Notes: generated from the letters alone by a model not told the origin. DNA of 64,000 nt from Arctopsyche grandis (GCF_051622035.1 NC_135366.1:10106001-10170000), one strand, 5' to 3'; shown: positions 47,701-60,560, counted from the stretch's first letter. A program made the numbers and translations.

Positions 47701-50700
47701 ATATTTAAGATTTTACACAAATACACTATTAATCACTTTGCTGTTCACAGTTTCATTTGTTATGTTGCCAAACAATATATGTATGTAATGAAGTACTTAC
47801 ACTCTGAAATTAGAATCAAAACATAATAATCACATTCTCAATGATAATGGATACTCACAGTAATGCAAGTTTCAAAATGCTTTATGTTATGTTATTTACT
47901 TTTAAGTGCTTCAAAATCTGCAAATTTGAGTAATGCCAAAGGTAAGTAAATCACACAATGCATATGTTTACTTTTCACTAAAGACTAAATCATTATGAAA
48001 TGTACCCCAGCTGATTTTTAAATAGTAAAGTTTTGGGTTTTGTTTATTTGAAATTTATAGATTGGGAATCATCGCAGCATTCTCTGCTGAATTTGGCCAT
48101 TAGCAAACCTTCGCCGGGATCCACCACTTTAGAAGATGTTTTAGATTCTTTATTAGGACTGCCGCCCTCCGTTCCGAGGATTGCATCTCCTCAAAACAGT
48201 CCCAGAAGAGCGCCCAGTCCGTATTATATGATCGGTTTGCAGGTTTGTCGCCAAACAGCGTGAAAGAATCTTGAATTTTCACCAATGTTGATGTGTTTTA
48301 TGCGTGAGCGTACATTTTCAGACGCGTTATAACGAGCACAACAGTCCCCCGAGCAGCTTACAATTGAATCTGTCTAGCAAACTCGATGATAAATCACTGT
48401 TGGATGCGCGACACAACTCCGACGACAAGTACAATTCTTTGGAAATATCGCAGGATGGCGATTTGCTCGACAGGCGTAGATCGAGTGCAGAGTCTAGCAC
48501 TTGCTCGACTGTGGCACCAGGTAGGACAGACGTGTAAGAGATTTCGTTCCAATTTTTTTTAATTTATCTTTTCACATGCTTTTCTCTACTTATTATATTG
48601 TATTAATGATTTTTTAAGGCTTCATTTTAGTAGAATCGACCTATGAGGAAAAATTATTGTATTTGAGTTATTATTTCTATTTTAAATATATCTACATACT
48701 TCATATTTCATTATAGCCCTTCATTTCATACGTTATCTAATTACCTATTCTTCTTTCCTTTTTTTGTATGAAAACCCACATAAAATTGTATTATTATATT
48801 CTTAATTTATTTATTATCAATAAATATACTTTATATTGTTAATATATTATATGTATGTATGTATGTATGTCATTTTTTAATTATTTATTTAGACATGTAA
48901 ACCCCCTATGTGTACAAATGTGTATACTTATGACTGACTATTATCTCCCAGGATAACGATTCAGGCAATTAGCAATTCTATAAAGATCCCATTTACATAA
49001 ATACAATATTTTACAATAAATATGTAACGACTATGATTTTATTCGATATTGATATTTTTCAAATGTCTATAATCTAATATACATATAATTTCGAAAGAGA
49101 CTCTGTATGTTTGTTTGGTTCGTAAAATCCGTGATGTCATCGAACAAATGAATATACAAATAAATTTAAATAAAATAAAACTATTGAAATAAATTTAATA
49201 AAATGTTTACTATTAGATTGGCCATGTTTAAGCAGTTTATATTACAAATACCGAGCGAAGCCGAGTAAAAACACTAGTGATATATAAATTAAATATCATT
49301 ATGAAAAAAGTAGAAAGCGTTACATATTCATTGAAATGACATGAAATTCAAAATAATGGCACGACCTTAGTACGCTTGTATAGTTCAATTTAAAATGTAA
49401 TATTGACCCGATCCTTTTTTTGAAATGTTAAACTAGATATACATATATATAAACTTTATAGAAGCACCCTTACCTGTGATTGAAAACACCATTTTTTAAT
49501 TGGCTAATGATATACTTAATAGGACTTATATTCACTGCTAACCACACTTAGAACACGTTAAGTAGTAGTTTGATTCAGTTACATCAATAATATATAATTT
49601 TTATCAGGTACGGATGGAGCTGATAAAGGCGACGACAACAGTGTGATGTCTCTTCCTAGAATACGAATGCGTGCAAAATCAGCTTTGTCCGGAAAGCATT
49701 CTTCCAGGAGGCAAAGTGAACCGGTCACCGCACAAAAGAGTCACTCCTTAGACCGACGGATCAGTTACGACTCTCGCATATCTAAGGGAGAGAGTAATTT
49801 ATCCAAAAATTCGCTGACGGATACTCCTCAATCGAGAGCGTCATTGAAGTCGATAGCTTCCATCAACACGGACGGCAGCGGGGAGGATACACTCGTGCAT
49901 TGCCGTTACACCAAATGCACTTCGGCCACCATTCAAGCTGACGCTAGGCGTTATTATAAAAATTGTCACAATTGCAATTACTTGTATTGTTCGCGCGAAT
50001 GTAGACGGGCACATTGGGAAAAGCATCGTAAGGTTTGCCTACACTCACGAGCTAGCACTCTCTGCCGACAGATACTATCCACGGCTAAGGAAGACGCCGA
50101 TTCCCTTCATCACGTAAGTATGATAGCGCAGAAGGGCTACTTGGGCCAAGGAAGAGGTGTAGTAAAAGTTTTCTTCACAAGTCCCGACGCTGCTGAAAAA
50201 TTCACGTCTAACGGTTTTCAATCGTTGGGCCAACCTGTCTTTGTTAAGTGGCCTGATTTGATGCCGAATGAAATGGGGCCAGAGTTGTACGCGGAATTGG
50301 TCAAATTGTGTAAAAGTTACAATCCAGAGACTCGTTTAGTATTATACGTTGCCGTTTGCATTGTCAGCGAGGTTCCGACTAAAGGAGCCGCTGTCAAATG
50401 GGAGCGGCAGATAGTTTCACGCTGTGCCAAACTCAGGCTGAGTAGCACGGTCATGAGTAACAGCCCGCAAGACCAGTTCCCATCTTACTCAAGTCCCAAA
50501 GCAAAAGTAAGGGACAAAGACAGGATTCAAAAAGATAAAGACGCGTTGTGTAGGACGAGTAGCACGGAAACTTTGATACTCACATCGAACTCGGCCAACT
50601 TACACAAGAACAATACATCCATACAAAAGATGAGGGAAGTATCATTCAACAACATTCAATTGCAATTGCAAAAGAGGGGCGTGAACTTAAAGAAACATTA

Positions 50701-50926
50701 TCCCGAGGTGCATACGAAGCTTTGCTCGTACGTTGAAGGTGCGTGTGATAAATTTACGCCGGTAACGATTTATCCGAGGGACAATTCCACAGGTAAGTTG
50801 TTCATGTGCGTGATAATGCCCGAAACAGAGCCTGAAAAATTTCAGACATTGCCAAATGATAGTTACGAATGTCACACAGTAGACGTGAGCGTAGATCATT
50901 CCGATCAACTGTCCACGTCCATGTAA
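43790..50926 (+). CDS. MYND-finger protein, AJM-1/AJM1-like (gene-level entry, spliced)
   Basis: Join 43790-44770, 44877-44977, 45055-45283, 45362-45522, 45616-45824, 45912-46073, 48061-48242, 48322-48520, 49608-50926. All junctions are GT-AG and in phase, giving 1180 residues. With exon 497-1316 in place of the first exon the visible part is about 1127 residues. The N-terminal two thirds are mostly serine/proline-rich and probably disordered. Near residue 328 comes a conserved-looking segment (EHQLRVQRSLQKLNLPEWYK). A MYND-type zinc finger (about residues 840-885) follows, then an alpha/beta segment starting GYLGQGRGVVKVFF and containing KWERQIVSRCAKLRLS. The MYND plus C-terminal domain arrangement resembles the apical junction molecule AJM-1/AJM1, which acts at epithelial apical junctions. 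That identification is from memory of the family and is unverified. A possible short isoform ends at 46395. Confidence 0.7.
44877..45824 (+). CDS. AJM1-like gene, exons 44877-44977, 45055-45283, 45362-45522, 45616-45824
   Basis: Acceptors TTACAG, TTATTAG, TTTTCAG and TTTTACAG; donors GAATG|GTTAGT, ACAG|GTAACA, GAAAG|GTACAT and GTCG|GTGAGT. Phases run 0-2-0-2-1 and stay consistent. Codons are split as TG|G (tryptophan of LNLPEWYKNSP) and AG|A (arginine of HERLAVSLLP). Encoded blocks include EGFLLKKRASDAG, arginine/proline-rich RPPRAPRPTRAPYLGW, and DEIQSCIKEVTSAIVHYVSG, which looks like a short amphipathic helix. Confidence 0.8.
45912..46073 (+). CDS. AJM1-like gene, exon before the putative isoform split
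   Basis: Acceptor ATTATTCAG before 45912 and donor CAACATG|GTGAGT after 46073; the exon exits in phase 1. It encodes a proline/glutamine-rich segment (VVVAQLSPPHQTQYQQRPLQ). The phase-1 exit fits the main downstream exon at 48061 (GAT, then WESSQHSLL). It also fits a possible short terminal exon at 46334. Confidence 0.8.
46334..46395 (+). CDS. Possible alternative terminal exon of the AJM1-like gene
   Basis: An acceptor-like TATATGATTGTAG precedes 46334. Joined in phase 1 to exon 45912-46073 it gives 20 residues beginning DIVKRFSVELTTEYVEH, ending -FQL, and then TAA at 46393-46395. A polyadenylation signal AATAAA follows at 46449-46454. If used, this isoform would lack the MYND and C-terminal domains and would end in a hydrophobic-x-hydrophobic tail of the kind some PDZ domains bind. 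The stretch is short and unsupported by anything beyond phase, signals and composition. Confidence 0.35.
46396..48060 (+). other. Intron, about 2 kb in total, AT-rich
   Basis: The intron joins 46073 to 48061. It is AT-rich with random short ORFs and no mobile element that I recognise. A 35-bp exon-like segment at 47907-47941 is discussed under findings. Confidence 0.6.
48061..48520 (+). CDS. AJM1-like gene, exons 48061-48242 and 48322-48520
   Basis: Acceptors AAATTTATAG and ACATTTTCAG; donors TTGCAG|GTTTGT and ACCAG|GTAGGA. They encode SPGSTTLEDVLDSLLGLPPS with SPQNSPRRAPSPYYMIG, then NSPPSSLQLNLSSKLDDKSL, SLEISQDGDLLDRRRSSAES and a phase-1 exit. The leucine-rich LEDVLDSLLGL is the most ordered-looking part of the linker. 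Confidence 0.8.
48521..49607 (+). other. Intron of the AJM1-like gene with one repeat copy
   Basis: AT-rich intron containing a TATG microsatellite near 48850 and the interspersed repeat at 49083-49276. No exon-like segment with fitting phase was seen. Confidence 0.6.
49083..49276 (-). repeat. Interspersed repeat ending in CGGCTTCGCTCGG, copy 2
   Basis: It starts ATATAATTTCGAAAGAGACT and ends ATACCGAGCGAAGCCGAG followed by AAACACTAGT. It matches 30095-30288 and, in reverse, 59424-59776. It includes CCGTGATGTCATCGAACAAA, which is also present in the 59.4 kb copy. Confidence 0.65.
49608..50926 (+). CDS. AJM1-like gene, terminal exon with MYND finger and C-terminal domain
   Basis: The acceptor TTTTTATCAG precedes 49608; the exon enters in phase 1 and ends at TAA 50924-50926. 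It contains RIRMRAKSALSGKHSSRRQS, then a MYND-like zinc finger. In that finger CRYTKC is followed by CHNC, YC, SRECRRAHWEKHRKVC, with all expected cysteines and histidines present. Next is a compact segment GYLGQGRGVVKVFFTSPDAA ... PELYAELVKLC ... ETRLVLYVAVCIVSEVP ... KWERQIVSRCAKLRLS. The tail has a lysine-rich stretch (KVRDKDRIQKDKDAL) and FNNIQLQLQKRGVNLKKHYP. The exon is more GC-balanced than its introns and shows no damage. Confidence 0.85.
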
Positions 50927-53334
50927 CGATGAAAGACTTGAAAATCTAGTGTTTGATGAAATGCATAGATAGAATAACTAATTGTTCAATTTGTTTAATC
51001 ACAACTTTTTTAGATGAAACTATTAGTAGAAATTTTATTAAATCAGTGGAGCCGTATTGTGAAATTATCATAAAAAAATACTATCGGCGATCATCAGAAC
51101 ACACTGTGAATTTTTAGCCTAATATTTTGACTATACTAGTAGAAAATGCATATATATGTATGTGTAGTGCTAAAGTTCACAGTATGCTTTGATGACATTA
51201 TATTCACATATTACTACGACTCCGATACGTTTAATGAAATATACATTTATATCCAGTTACTTCAAATATATCAATATTTAAGGAATACCAATTAATAATC
51301 AATTGATGTATTATTCGAAGCTGACTTTCAGATATTAATATTCATAGTCTGCATTACAATAAATTACTATACATTTTATTTCAAATAAAATATATACAAT
51401 ATATGAAATAATATACAATCTAATTTTATTGTATCATTTTTGTGTTACTAAATTATAAAACGAATTACTATTCCTACCGCTTAATGTAACATAATGATTA
51501 AAATAACCATATTTTTTTGTGTGCCTTAAATCAAATAGCGCTTTTAATTTGCGCTGTATCAAAATATATTTTTAATTCTTATTAAAGCTAAATTTATATT
51601 TAAATAAAGTACAGTTTACAAAATGCAAATGAATGATAAATATTTATTTGAAATTTTAACGCTTTCCTTCAGTGTCATTAAAAATATGAAAATGATGTTC
51701 AACATCAACGGATACTAATTTCTAACACATGTGACATTTAAAATAAAGATTCTTACTAGTCAGTAAGAGGTCATTATTAAATAATCAGAACTGATGTTTT
51801 TGATATAATTTTAACTGTATCTAGGCATATATTCCACTTGTATTGTATTCAATATTATTTGGTATTCAAATTGATCTTTAAAATATTGCTAAATGCAAAT
51901 AGCAATGAGTAGATCTATTGCGATCAATTCGATGACGAAATGCGAAAATCGTTATAAATAGATTTTATATGATTCACATTGTTGAATATGACTTTGTCTC
52001 AAATTTCATAAACTTATTTGTGTATCTTATAATAAAATGACTAAATTTTTATTTATATATATGTACATATATATACAATATATACATATAAATGTATTAT
52101 TATTACATTGGGTTAGGTTCCTCATAGTCAAGTCAATAATACAGTCTGAAGAATATCCAACGAATACAAAGGTCGGACTGATTTGACTACGGTAAAACTA
52201 ACGCATATATGTTGTCAATGATGTTTATTAACTGTTTTAAAAATTCCAAAGTTGTTTTTAATACTGTTGATAGTGACGTTTAAAGTAATATTTACATTAT
52301 CTGGATGAAAGGTTTTTGTAAATAATTAAAGTGATTGTTTCAATGTCTTTGTGAACTAATTTTTTGAGCTCACAAAGCTATTCCACTTCCCCCTCCTATT
52401 GTTTGTTTTTTTTTTAATTAATTAGTTTATATGAATAAATATGCTAAATAATGAAAAATATAATAATATTCAAATTTGTATCTATTTATGTAAAATCTAT
52501 ATTGCCAATGTTACAGATATAAAAAAAATTCATAAATATTCGAAATATGGAAAATGTGTACTTATTTTGCAATATGTATATGTGAAAAACAAAATGATTA
52601 TTTTTGTAATCAATATTTGCATATTATATTTTCAAAGTTTGTTTTCATCGTTAAAGTAATTTTATCAAAATACACCAAAAATTAATGCTGGCATACATTG
52701 ATGTTAAAAGTACCAAAAATTGGTACCCTATACGAAGTCAAATTGAGGTTCTCATTTTGCAATAGAAATGTTATGCACACACCAAGCTACACTTTCACAT
52801 CAGTAATCGATCCTTTGGATCAATTGCTGGCGAAAGTGTTCCGACATTGGCTGTGATGACCAATCGCCCAATGGTAGTTTGTTGGTGTTCAATTATTATC
52901 GTTTACAAACTAAATACACATAATATTTATCTATAATAGTTACCTGACGAAATAAGGCCTGTTAGCTTATAAAGTGTTACGTTATATATTACTATATGTT
53001 ACCAATATATTTTAATGCAAAACAAATAAATTCTTTGTTCTTAATGTTTTCATTTTATTTCTATACCTCATATTAACACCCAGCAATCAAATGTCGTGAT
53101 TACATATTTAGAATTGTTGCATTATTACTTTAAACTAATGTTGTACCCGATGAAATATCATCGCATGGGTGTTGGCATATTAAGTTATTAAATAAAAAAA
53201 ATTAAAAGAAATGTGTCAGTCCTGTATTCGATTCGCACATGGTGGATTTTTTTTTCAAATACCTTTTAAATATATTTAAATTAGTATTCACATGTAATTC
53301 TTTAATATGAAAAAAATGTAAAAACTACCTACCT
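50927..53334. other. 3' flank of the AJM1-like gene, no further gene seen
   Basis: AT-rich sequence with several AATAAA-like signals (for example near 51384 and 51603) that could end the mRNA. It contains TATG microsatellites near 52060 and a GTTGTACCCGATGAAATATC block at about 53140, repeated at about 54178 on both sides of the RTE relic. No protein-like ORF is present. Confidence 0.45.
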
Positions 53335-54165
53335 ACAAATCATCATCATTTACAGCCATACGCCATCCATTGCTGGATGAAGGCCTCTCCAGCACGCTTC
53401 CACTCGTTTCTGTTTTGCGCAGCACTCATCCATTTCACCCCGCACATTTTCCTAATTTCGTCCACCCATCTTCCTTGCGGTCTTCCTTTTACCCTTTAGC
53501 ATTCTCTCGGGTACCATTCAAGCACTTCTTTTGTCCACCTTTCGTCCATCCTCCTAGCTACGTGACCCACCCATTGCCATTTCAATCTCTTCACTCTTTC
53601 CACTGTGCCCACTACCCTTGTCATACTTCTCACCCACGTGTTCTGCTTTCTGTCTTTCCTCGTTATGCCAAGCATACAGCGTTCCATACTTCTTTGAGTG
53701 CATTGGATTTATCTCTTCGTCCTTACTACCGCACATGTCAATTATTTGACCTAAATATAAATAACTATTTACTACTTCTACTGGTTTATCATCTAATGGG
53801 ATGCTATCAGGCATGCAATAACTATTGAACATTAGTTTGGTCTTATCTACGTTAATTTTAATCCTACTTTTCTACTTTCCCTGTCCAGCTGTGTTAGTCT
53901 GCTAAGTAGGTCAGCTGGGTCACGAGCTATTAAAACTATATCGTCTGCGAACCGAAGGTGACTCAAGAAGCGACCGTTGATGCTTACTCCGGCCGTGTCC
54001 CATTCCAGGTTCCTGAAAACTCCCTCAAGCACCGCATTGAATAACTTGGGCGAGATGGTATCTCCTTGCCTTACTCCTTTTCCTATGCTAAATCTATCTG
54101 TACCTGAAAAAAATTTTACCGAAAATGTGGCGTTCTTATATATTGCAGCTAACAACTCTACATAG
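53335..54165 (-). pseudogene. RTE-like LINE reverse transcriptase, 5'-truncated and frameshifted
   Basis: On the minus strand it encodes SIGKGVRQGDTISPKLFNAV, INGRFLSHLRFADDIVLIAR (the FADD catalytic block) and PADLLSRLTQLDRESRKVGL. In shifted frames follow PVEVVNSYLYLGQIIDMCG, ERCMLGITRKDRKQNTWVRS and LKWQWVGHVARRMDERWTKE. The sequence ends in TTTACAGCC-CATCATCATT reversed, i.e. a (GAT)n 3' tail. The motif wording fits the RTE clade. Frameshifts near 53830 and 53690 and the missing 5' half make it dead. Confidence 0.8.
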
Positions 54166-54740
54166 GGTTAAACTAGTGTTGTACCCGATGAAATATTATC
54201 GCATGGGTGTTGGCATATTAAGTTATTAAATTTAAAAAAAGAAAAGAAATATGTCGGTCCTGTATTTGATTCGCACACGGTCGAATTTTTTCAAATATAT
54301 TTAATTTAATATTTATATTTAATTGTTTAATTATGATAAAAATGGTAAAATCTACCTACCTACCTACATATAAACAATATAAAACACCAATAGAAAAATT
54401 AATTAATTAAATACATTTTCAATAGATGGCGGTAAATGCTCAGAGACTTAGCGCCGTCTATTAGCCTAGAGGAAACATTGGTAGAAAACAGTATATATAT
54501 AGAAGTTTTTTCTTTTGTTTTTAGATTCGTAATGACACAAATATACAAAATATAAACAGCATAACCCAAAATATAAAAATCAAAATAAAATTACAAAAAA
54601 AAAACAAAAACCAAAATAAATTAAAAAAAAACTAAAACTGGTGGAAATTAAAAAATACAATAAGAATATCTAAAATGTATGTAGCCGATCTTTATTGCTT
54701 TTTTTTATATAATATGAATATCAAGACGGTTTTTATATAA

Positions 54741-55360
54741 CAGCGGTGGTAAAATTGTAGCTCGCGACTCTTTGATATATTTAATGTGGCTCCAAAGCTG
54801 CAACCTTTTCAGAAGGATCTCATGATAAAAAAAAATCCTAAAATCTCATCTCTTCAGATCAAAAATGAAAACTTGATGAATATCGAGGGAAGTTGAAAGA
54901 ATTATTGGCAGATTTCGGTCTAAGATTTAAAGATTTTAAAACCTAATATCTCATTCTTTATTAATCCATTTAAAATGGACTTGATCAGCGATGAGTTTCC
55001 AATTTCTCAGTTAATGCTTCCTGAAACGGCAACTGAGCTCATAGAATTAATTGAAATTCAAAAGACAATTTTATTTTGGACTTTTAAAAGCCTGGCAAAG
55101 CAGGTGTAAATCCACAAATTCAATCATTAATTCATTACTAAGAAACGATAAATAATATATTTTATTATTTGTTCATTTATTGTTAAAAATAGTCTGCATC
55201 TGTACAAAATATATGTACATACGTATGTGAAATTTATAATAAACATTTTTTGAAGTTTCTCATTGTTTATGATTCCCCCAATAAACAGTGATTACAGCTC
55301 TCTAGCTCTCTCCGGATTCTTATATGTGGCTCGTAGTGACATGTTGTTTGCCCACCCCTG
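54741..55360. mobile_element. Decayed hAT element with transposase-like remnants
   Basis: The ends read CAGCGGTGGTAAA and, reversed from the right, CAGGGGTGGGCAAA. They are flanked by near-identical 8-bp sites TTATATAA (54733-54740) and TTACATAA (55361-55368). Plus-strand frames between about 54880 and 55105 give KLKELLADFGLRFKDFK and NPFKMDLISDEFPISQLMLP then ETATELIELIE. This is the wording of hAT-derived GTF2IRD2/ZBED-like proteins. Stops and deletions leave no functional ORF. Confidence 0.65.
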
Positions 55361-55368
55361 TTACATAA

Positions 55369-57425
55369 CTACAAAGTAAATGAGTTGTTAAATCAATAAT
55401 ATCATATATTTTACAGTTTAGCTCAAACATCAGCTTTCCAATCACATTTTTTTGCAATATTTAAGAATATTCCAAGAAACATTATATTAGAAATACCTAT
55501 AAGAGACACAAATCTACTTAACGTATCTTAGAAATTAAAATTTTTTATGACATTCAAATGAAAACTATGTACATATAACAAAGGATCACTATCACCAGAC
55601 CTGTCGAGAGTGGGTACCAGCAGATGCTAATAATTAAACAGGGACCGGATAATATTTTATAAAATTTAAATTATGGCGAATTTTTATGCCAAAAACTAAT
55701 AATTTATAAACCTGAAAAAAATTAACAAAATTATTTAATATAATTTGCAATGTTGACCTCCTATACAAAGATGTCTGTTTATTAAACAAATTTTTACTGA
55801 AGCAAACTTGAAAAAAAACAATGTATGAGAAATGGACAATATTTTTTAAAAATCATTCCACTTGCAATAATTTGTATAAAATTGTAGCACACATTCTCTC
55901 AATTCTACATTCTATTGCGATTTGCCAAAGAATATTTAGTCTATTTTATCTATTTATCAAGCAAAGCTAGCGAACATATTGTAAAACAAGCTAAAAGCTA
56001 GGAAAAAAACTTTTAATACAACTCTTATGATTGTATAATTTTTTGTATTTAAAACAAAATGAAATTCCTGTAATTGTATCCAATGTATTTTAATAAATGT
56101 GATTCCTGTGGATTATTAAGTAACTATTTCTTTATATGTTTTCATCTCATACATATTTATGTACATTATAATTTAAATTAAAAATATTTTTTCTTCAAAC
56201 AAAACTCTAAAAGAAAAATTAACTAGGAAACAATACTAAAACTCGAAAGCTCCGCTCGAAACTCACAACAGATTAGCTCGTCTCATTCTGCGGTAGAGTT
56301 TCAGCTATAGAAATTAGCCCTTGCAAGTTGAGCAGAGCTAAGTTATGTAGAAATAAGTCCATTTCGCTTGCAGCGGAGCCCTGGCTTTAAGCATGTTCCA
56401 AAATGTAGACATTTCAGCGATTGGTTCCAATGTATTGATAGCTTCACCAGCACGAGCGATACATTTCATAATTATACTCAAGAAAGTATGAATATACTTA
56501 TTATAATTAAATTACTACCTCTTTTCGCATCCCATTAATAGAAATCCAAATTTTAATCCGAACAAATCTTTACTCAAAAGGTATACATTTCATTTCAATA
56601 GCCCCTGCAATGAGATTTAATAAAATTAAATACAGATACTTGAATACTAAAGCCTCCTTTTCAATACTATTCAAAGTAGTATAATAGATAATGATGGCTA
56701 AATAACCAACAGAAAGATTGTATTGTATTTATTAGGGAGGTTGGTCTCATGCCGAGGGTTTCAAGGGCCAATTTCATTGATTATTAATAGATATTGACAT
56801 CATTCAGCCTGAGATTCAAATACATATACAAATAGTTTAATATAAGTACGCCCTGTTCGATTGAATACTTACTTAGATGATGATGACATTCAGTTTGCCA
56901 GGGGAGGGATAATCTTAATCAATGTGGATATACTTACGAAGAAAACAAAGCTCACAGCATTCTGCTCTGCTACATGTCTGAATAAATATTCACCTATTCT
57001 ATAAAAAAAATCTACAATAAAACTTACGAACTAGAAGACACTGTAATGTTATAGTGACTTGACCATCGGACAAACTTTATATAATCAGGTCAATGGAATG
57101 GATTTTCAAATATATTCAATGAATTTAAATTATTTTAGTGCCCATCGGTCAAGTTGATTCTTTGTATAATTTTTCACAAATAGCAGTATCGTTTTAATCA
57201 GCGATGAGCAATCCGTAGTATATTTTGAAGAAAATATGCTCGTACTGCAGTTGCACCGATATATGAAAAGAGAAATTTATTTGACGTTTAGGTGCAATCT
57301 TCAATCAACATTCTACTTACTGATAATAGAATAATTTCGCCTATTAGCAAACTGAAGTGATAAAAACATGATTACATACAAATGTAAAAAAGAAAAACAT
57401 GGCAATTTTAGGTGATCAACACACG
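55369..57425. other. Intergenic stretch between hAT relic and RpS5
   Basis: AT-rich sequence with no protein-like ORF. A block at about 55590-55700 (CAGCAGATGCTAATAATT, ATTATGGCGAATTTTTATGC) is shared with about 37735-37830 and marks another interspersed repeat family. Nothing else is recognisable. Confidence 0.45.
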
Positions 57426-57431
57426 TTTATT
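57426..57431 (-). terminator. Polyadenylation signal of RpS5
   Basis: AATAAA on the minus strand, 42 bp downstream of the RpS5 stop codon, a normal distance for a short ribosomal-protein 3' UTR. Confidence 0.55.
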
Positions 57432-57472
57432 TATAATATAAAATATAGTAAAATAAAATAGAACGCAATTGT

Positions 57473-58294
<822 letters not shown>

Positions 58295-58579
58295 CTATAT
58301 TCACAAGCATTAAGCATCTATAAGTTTTGAATTTACATATTCAATAATGAGAAAAAGTTTGAAGCCTGTGATTACATTTTTATATTTATTTTTCTCAAAT
58401 GTATAAAATAGAGCAGAGCTGCTCATGTTATTAATTGTTTCGGGTAAATCGAGGGCGCTATTAAAGAAAAAGTTTTATCCGCAGTCCACATTCAGAATAA
58501 TAAAAATATTACACGCGCAATTATGAGAATCACTCGGCAACTTATTTGTAGTTATCCTCTTTCTGTTCTGAATTGTCAC

Positions 58580-58804
58580 CAGTGGCGGCTCGTTCATATG
58601 GGCTGCGGGGCTGCAGACCTTCCTGTACAGTACAAATTCATGCTATTTTTGTCGTCGACATGGGCTGCGGGGCTGCAGCCTCCTAGTATAGTACATATGC
58701 ATGCTATTTTTGTTTTCTTTTGATCACCGGTATGGTTAACGAGCTACTACAGCCTGATCAATCTCTGCAGCCCCCTTACTATGAATTCTCACGAGCCGCT
58801 ACTG
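58580..58804. mobile_element. hAT-type MITE, 225 bp, with 8-bp target duplication
   Basis: Ends CAGTGGCGGCTCGT and, reversed from the right, CAGTAGCGGCTCGT. Perfect 8-bp duplications ATTGTCAC lie at 58572-58579 and 58805-58812. The interior contains two tandem copies of ATGGGCTGCGGGGCTGCAG plus CATGCTATTTTTGT (about 58600-58715). It lies 350 bp upstream of the RpS5 start. Confidence 0.9.
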
Positions 58805-58838
58805 ATTGTCACTGTTCTGTTTATTCATGAAACCAAGT

Positions 58839-59030
58839 TAGGGCTGCCAGATTTGTTGACATTCAAACCGGGACATTTAATTTCAGTTGTACCCCCCCTC
58901 CCCCCATTTAATATTTTTTTATTATTTACATTTTATAAAATAAAGTGTGGCTTTTTGTTTTATGAAATAAAGATAAAATATGTACAGATACAGAAATAAA
59001 AAAAAATACATAGGTACTGGTGGCTCTACA
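58839..59030. mobile_element. Partial hAT element related to 36903-37384
   Basis: TAGGGCTGCCAGATTTGTTG, then ATTCAAACCGGGACATTTAA and a C-rich run. This matches the right end of the 482-bp element in reverse (TAGGGCTGCCAGATTTATTG, CAAACCGAGACATTT). The opposite end is not visible, so the copy is truncated and its right boundary is arbitrary. Confidence 0.5.
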
Positions 59031-59423
59031 TAGGTTAGTTTGGTTTTTTAAGCGCTTTCATTTTTTTTAAACAATAAATTTCATGAAGATACACGTTAAT
59101 ATAGAACATATTAAGGAAAATACATAGATTTAAATTAGCAATTTTTTATTTAGAGTAGGCACGTTTTATAGTTCAATATAAAATATTATATTTTACGTTT
59201 AAATATAAAATATTATATTTTGTTGAAATATTATATTTCATGTCCATATTCGTCTCCATATTTTTTTCAATAATCAATTTAATCGTAATATTTTCTGCCT
59301 CCCGCAATAGTATTAAATTTTCCATCGCATTTATAATCCTGTATACATATATTGCAATAAACTAGTAATAATTAACAAATCGACTTTTTCTATATTCAAT
59401 TCTTATTGTTATAAAGCTTTACT

Positions 59424-59776
59424 AGTTGTTTTACCCGGCTTCGCTCGGTGTTTGTAATATAAACCGCTTAAACATGACTAATCTAATAGTAAACATATTA
59501 TTAAATTTATTTGAATAGTTTTATTTTATATAAATTTATTTGAATACTCATTTGTGTTTATTATAAAATTGACTGTCACGAACAAACAAACAAATATACT
59601 GTCTCTTTCGAAATTATATGTATACAAGAATCTGGTGCCTGCGCCCCCAGGAACTTCGAATCCTTTGAATCGAAAAAAAATCGAATCATTTGTTCGATGA
59701 CGTCACGGATTTACGACCCAACGAACGAAGGTTACATACATACATATATACAAAGTCTCTTTCCAAATTATATATT
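59424..59776 (+). repeat. Interspersed repeat ending in CCCGGCTTCGCTCGG, copy 3
   Basis: It starts ACTAGTTGTTTTACCCGGCT, continues CGCTCGGTGTTTGTAATATA, and ends TCCAAATTATATATTAG. Orientation is opposite to copies 1 and 2. It is longer because a CTTTCGAAATTATATGTATA end occurs internally as well, suggesting a partial tandem or nested copy. Confidence 0.6.
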
Positions 59777-60560
59777 AGATTTGTATTGTTCAAGACATCA
59801 CGCCAAACAATTAAGCAATAAATGAATTTAAAATATTATTGAATAAGACATTTGCTTCAGATTTATTATTATATAGCAAATTTTAGAGTTTCAATTTATT
59901 GTTGTATATTCAAGAAACTTTTCAAAGCCTCTATCTGTTCCAATTGATATTTCAATGGCTTGAGCGAATCCATTCAGCTGGACCATCGAATTTTGCACAA
60001 TGGCTTTAAATGCAGTCCTGTTATAAATATTTTTTTAAATGTTTCATCTCTATGGCGATGATGCAAAAATATTATAAAGGCGCTAGATAGTTTCAAAAAA
60101 ACGTTACTGCTTCTTCACAACCGGAAGCTCCATGATATTGAATTTAAGGTTCCTCGTAAATTATAATTTTAAAATAAATAAATAATATTTTATATTCAGT
60201 ATTATTACTTCAAATAAAAATATTAAGTTTAGAGAGGATCAGAGGTATTTTTTAAAGATTATATTAAAAAAACTATCAAAAAAAGCTTGTAAAAAGAAAG
60301 AATGCGAGTGCCTTGCGGCGCCCCTAGACCTGGGTCTAGTGTGCTCCCTCCGTAAGTCAGTTCTGCATACAATACCCATTGGTCGTTTGGATTAAAATAG
60401 CACATTAAAAGTTAAATACCAATAAATGTTAAATTAACATATTGTTAAAAGCTAGTAGTGAACAATAGCACATTAAAAATTACAAAAAGTATTGTTATGT
60501 TACAATGTTTTCATTTTTTAACTTAAAAATTTCAGTGGCAAAGACTGTGGTGTTTTATAC
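59777..60560. other. Intergenic stretch, nothing recognised
   Basis: AT-rich sequence without protein-like ORFs. It contains a short GC-richer patch near 60310-60350 (TGCCTTGCGGCGCCCCTAG) but no identifiable gene or element. Confidence 0.4.
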
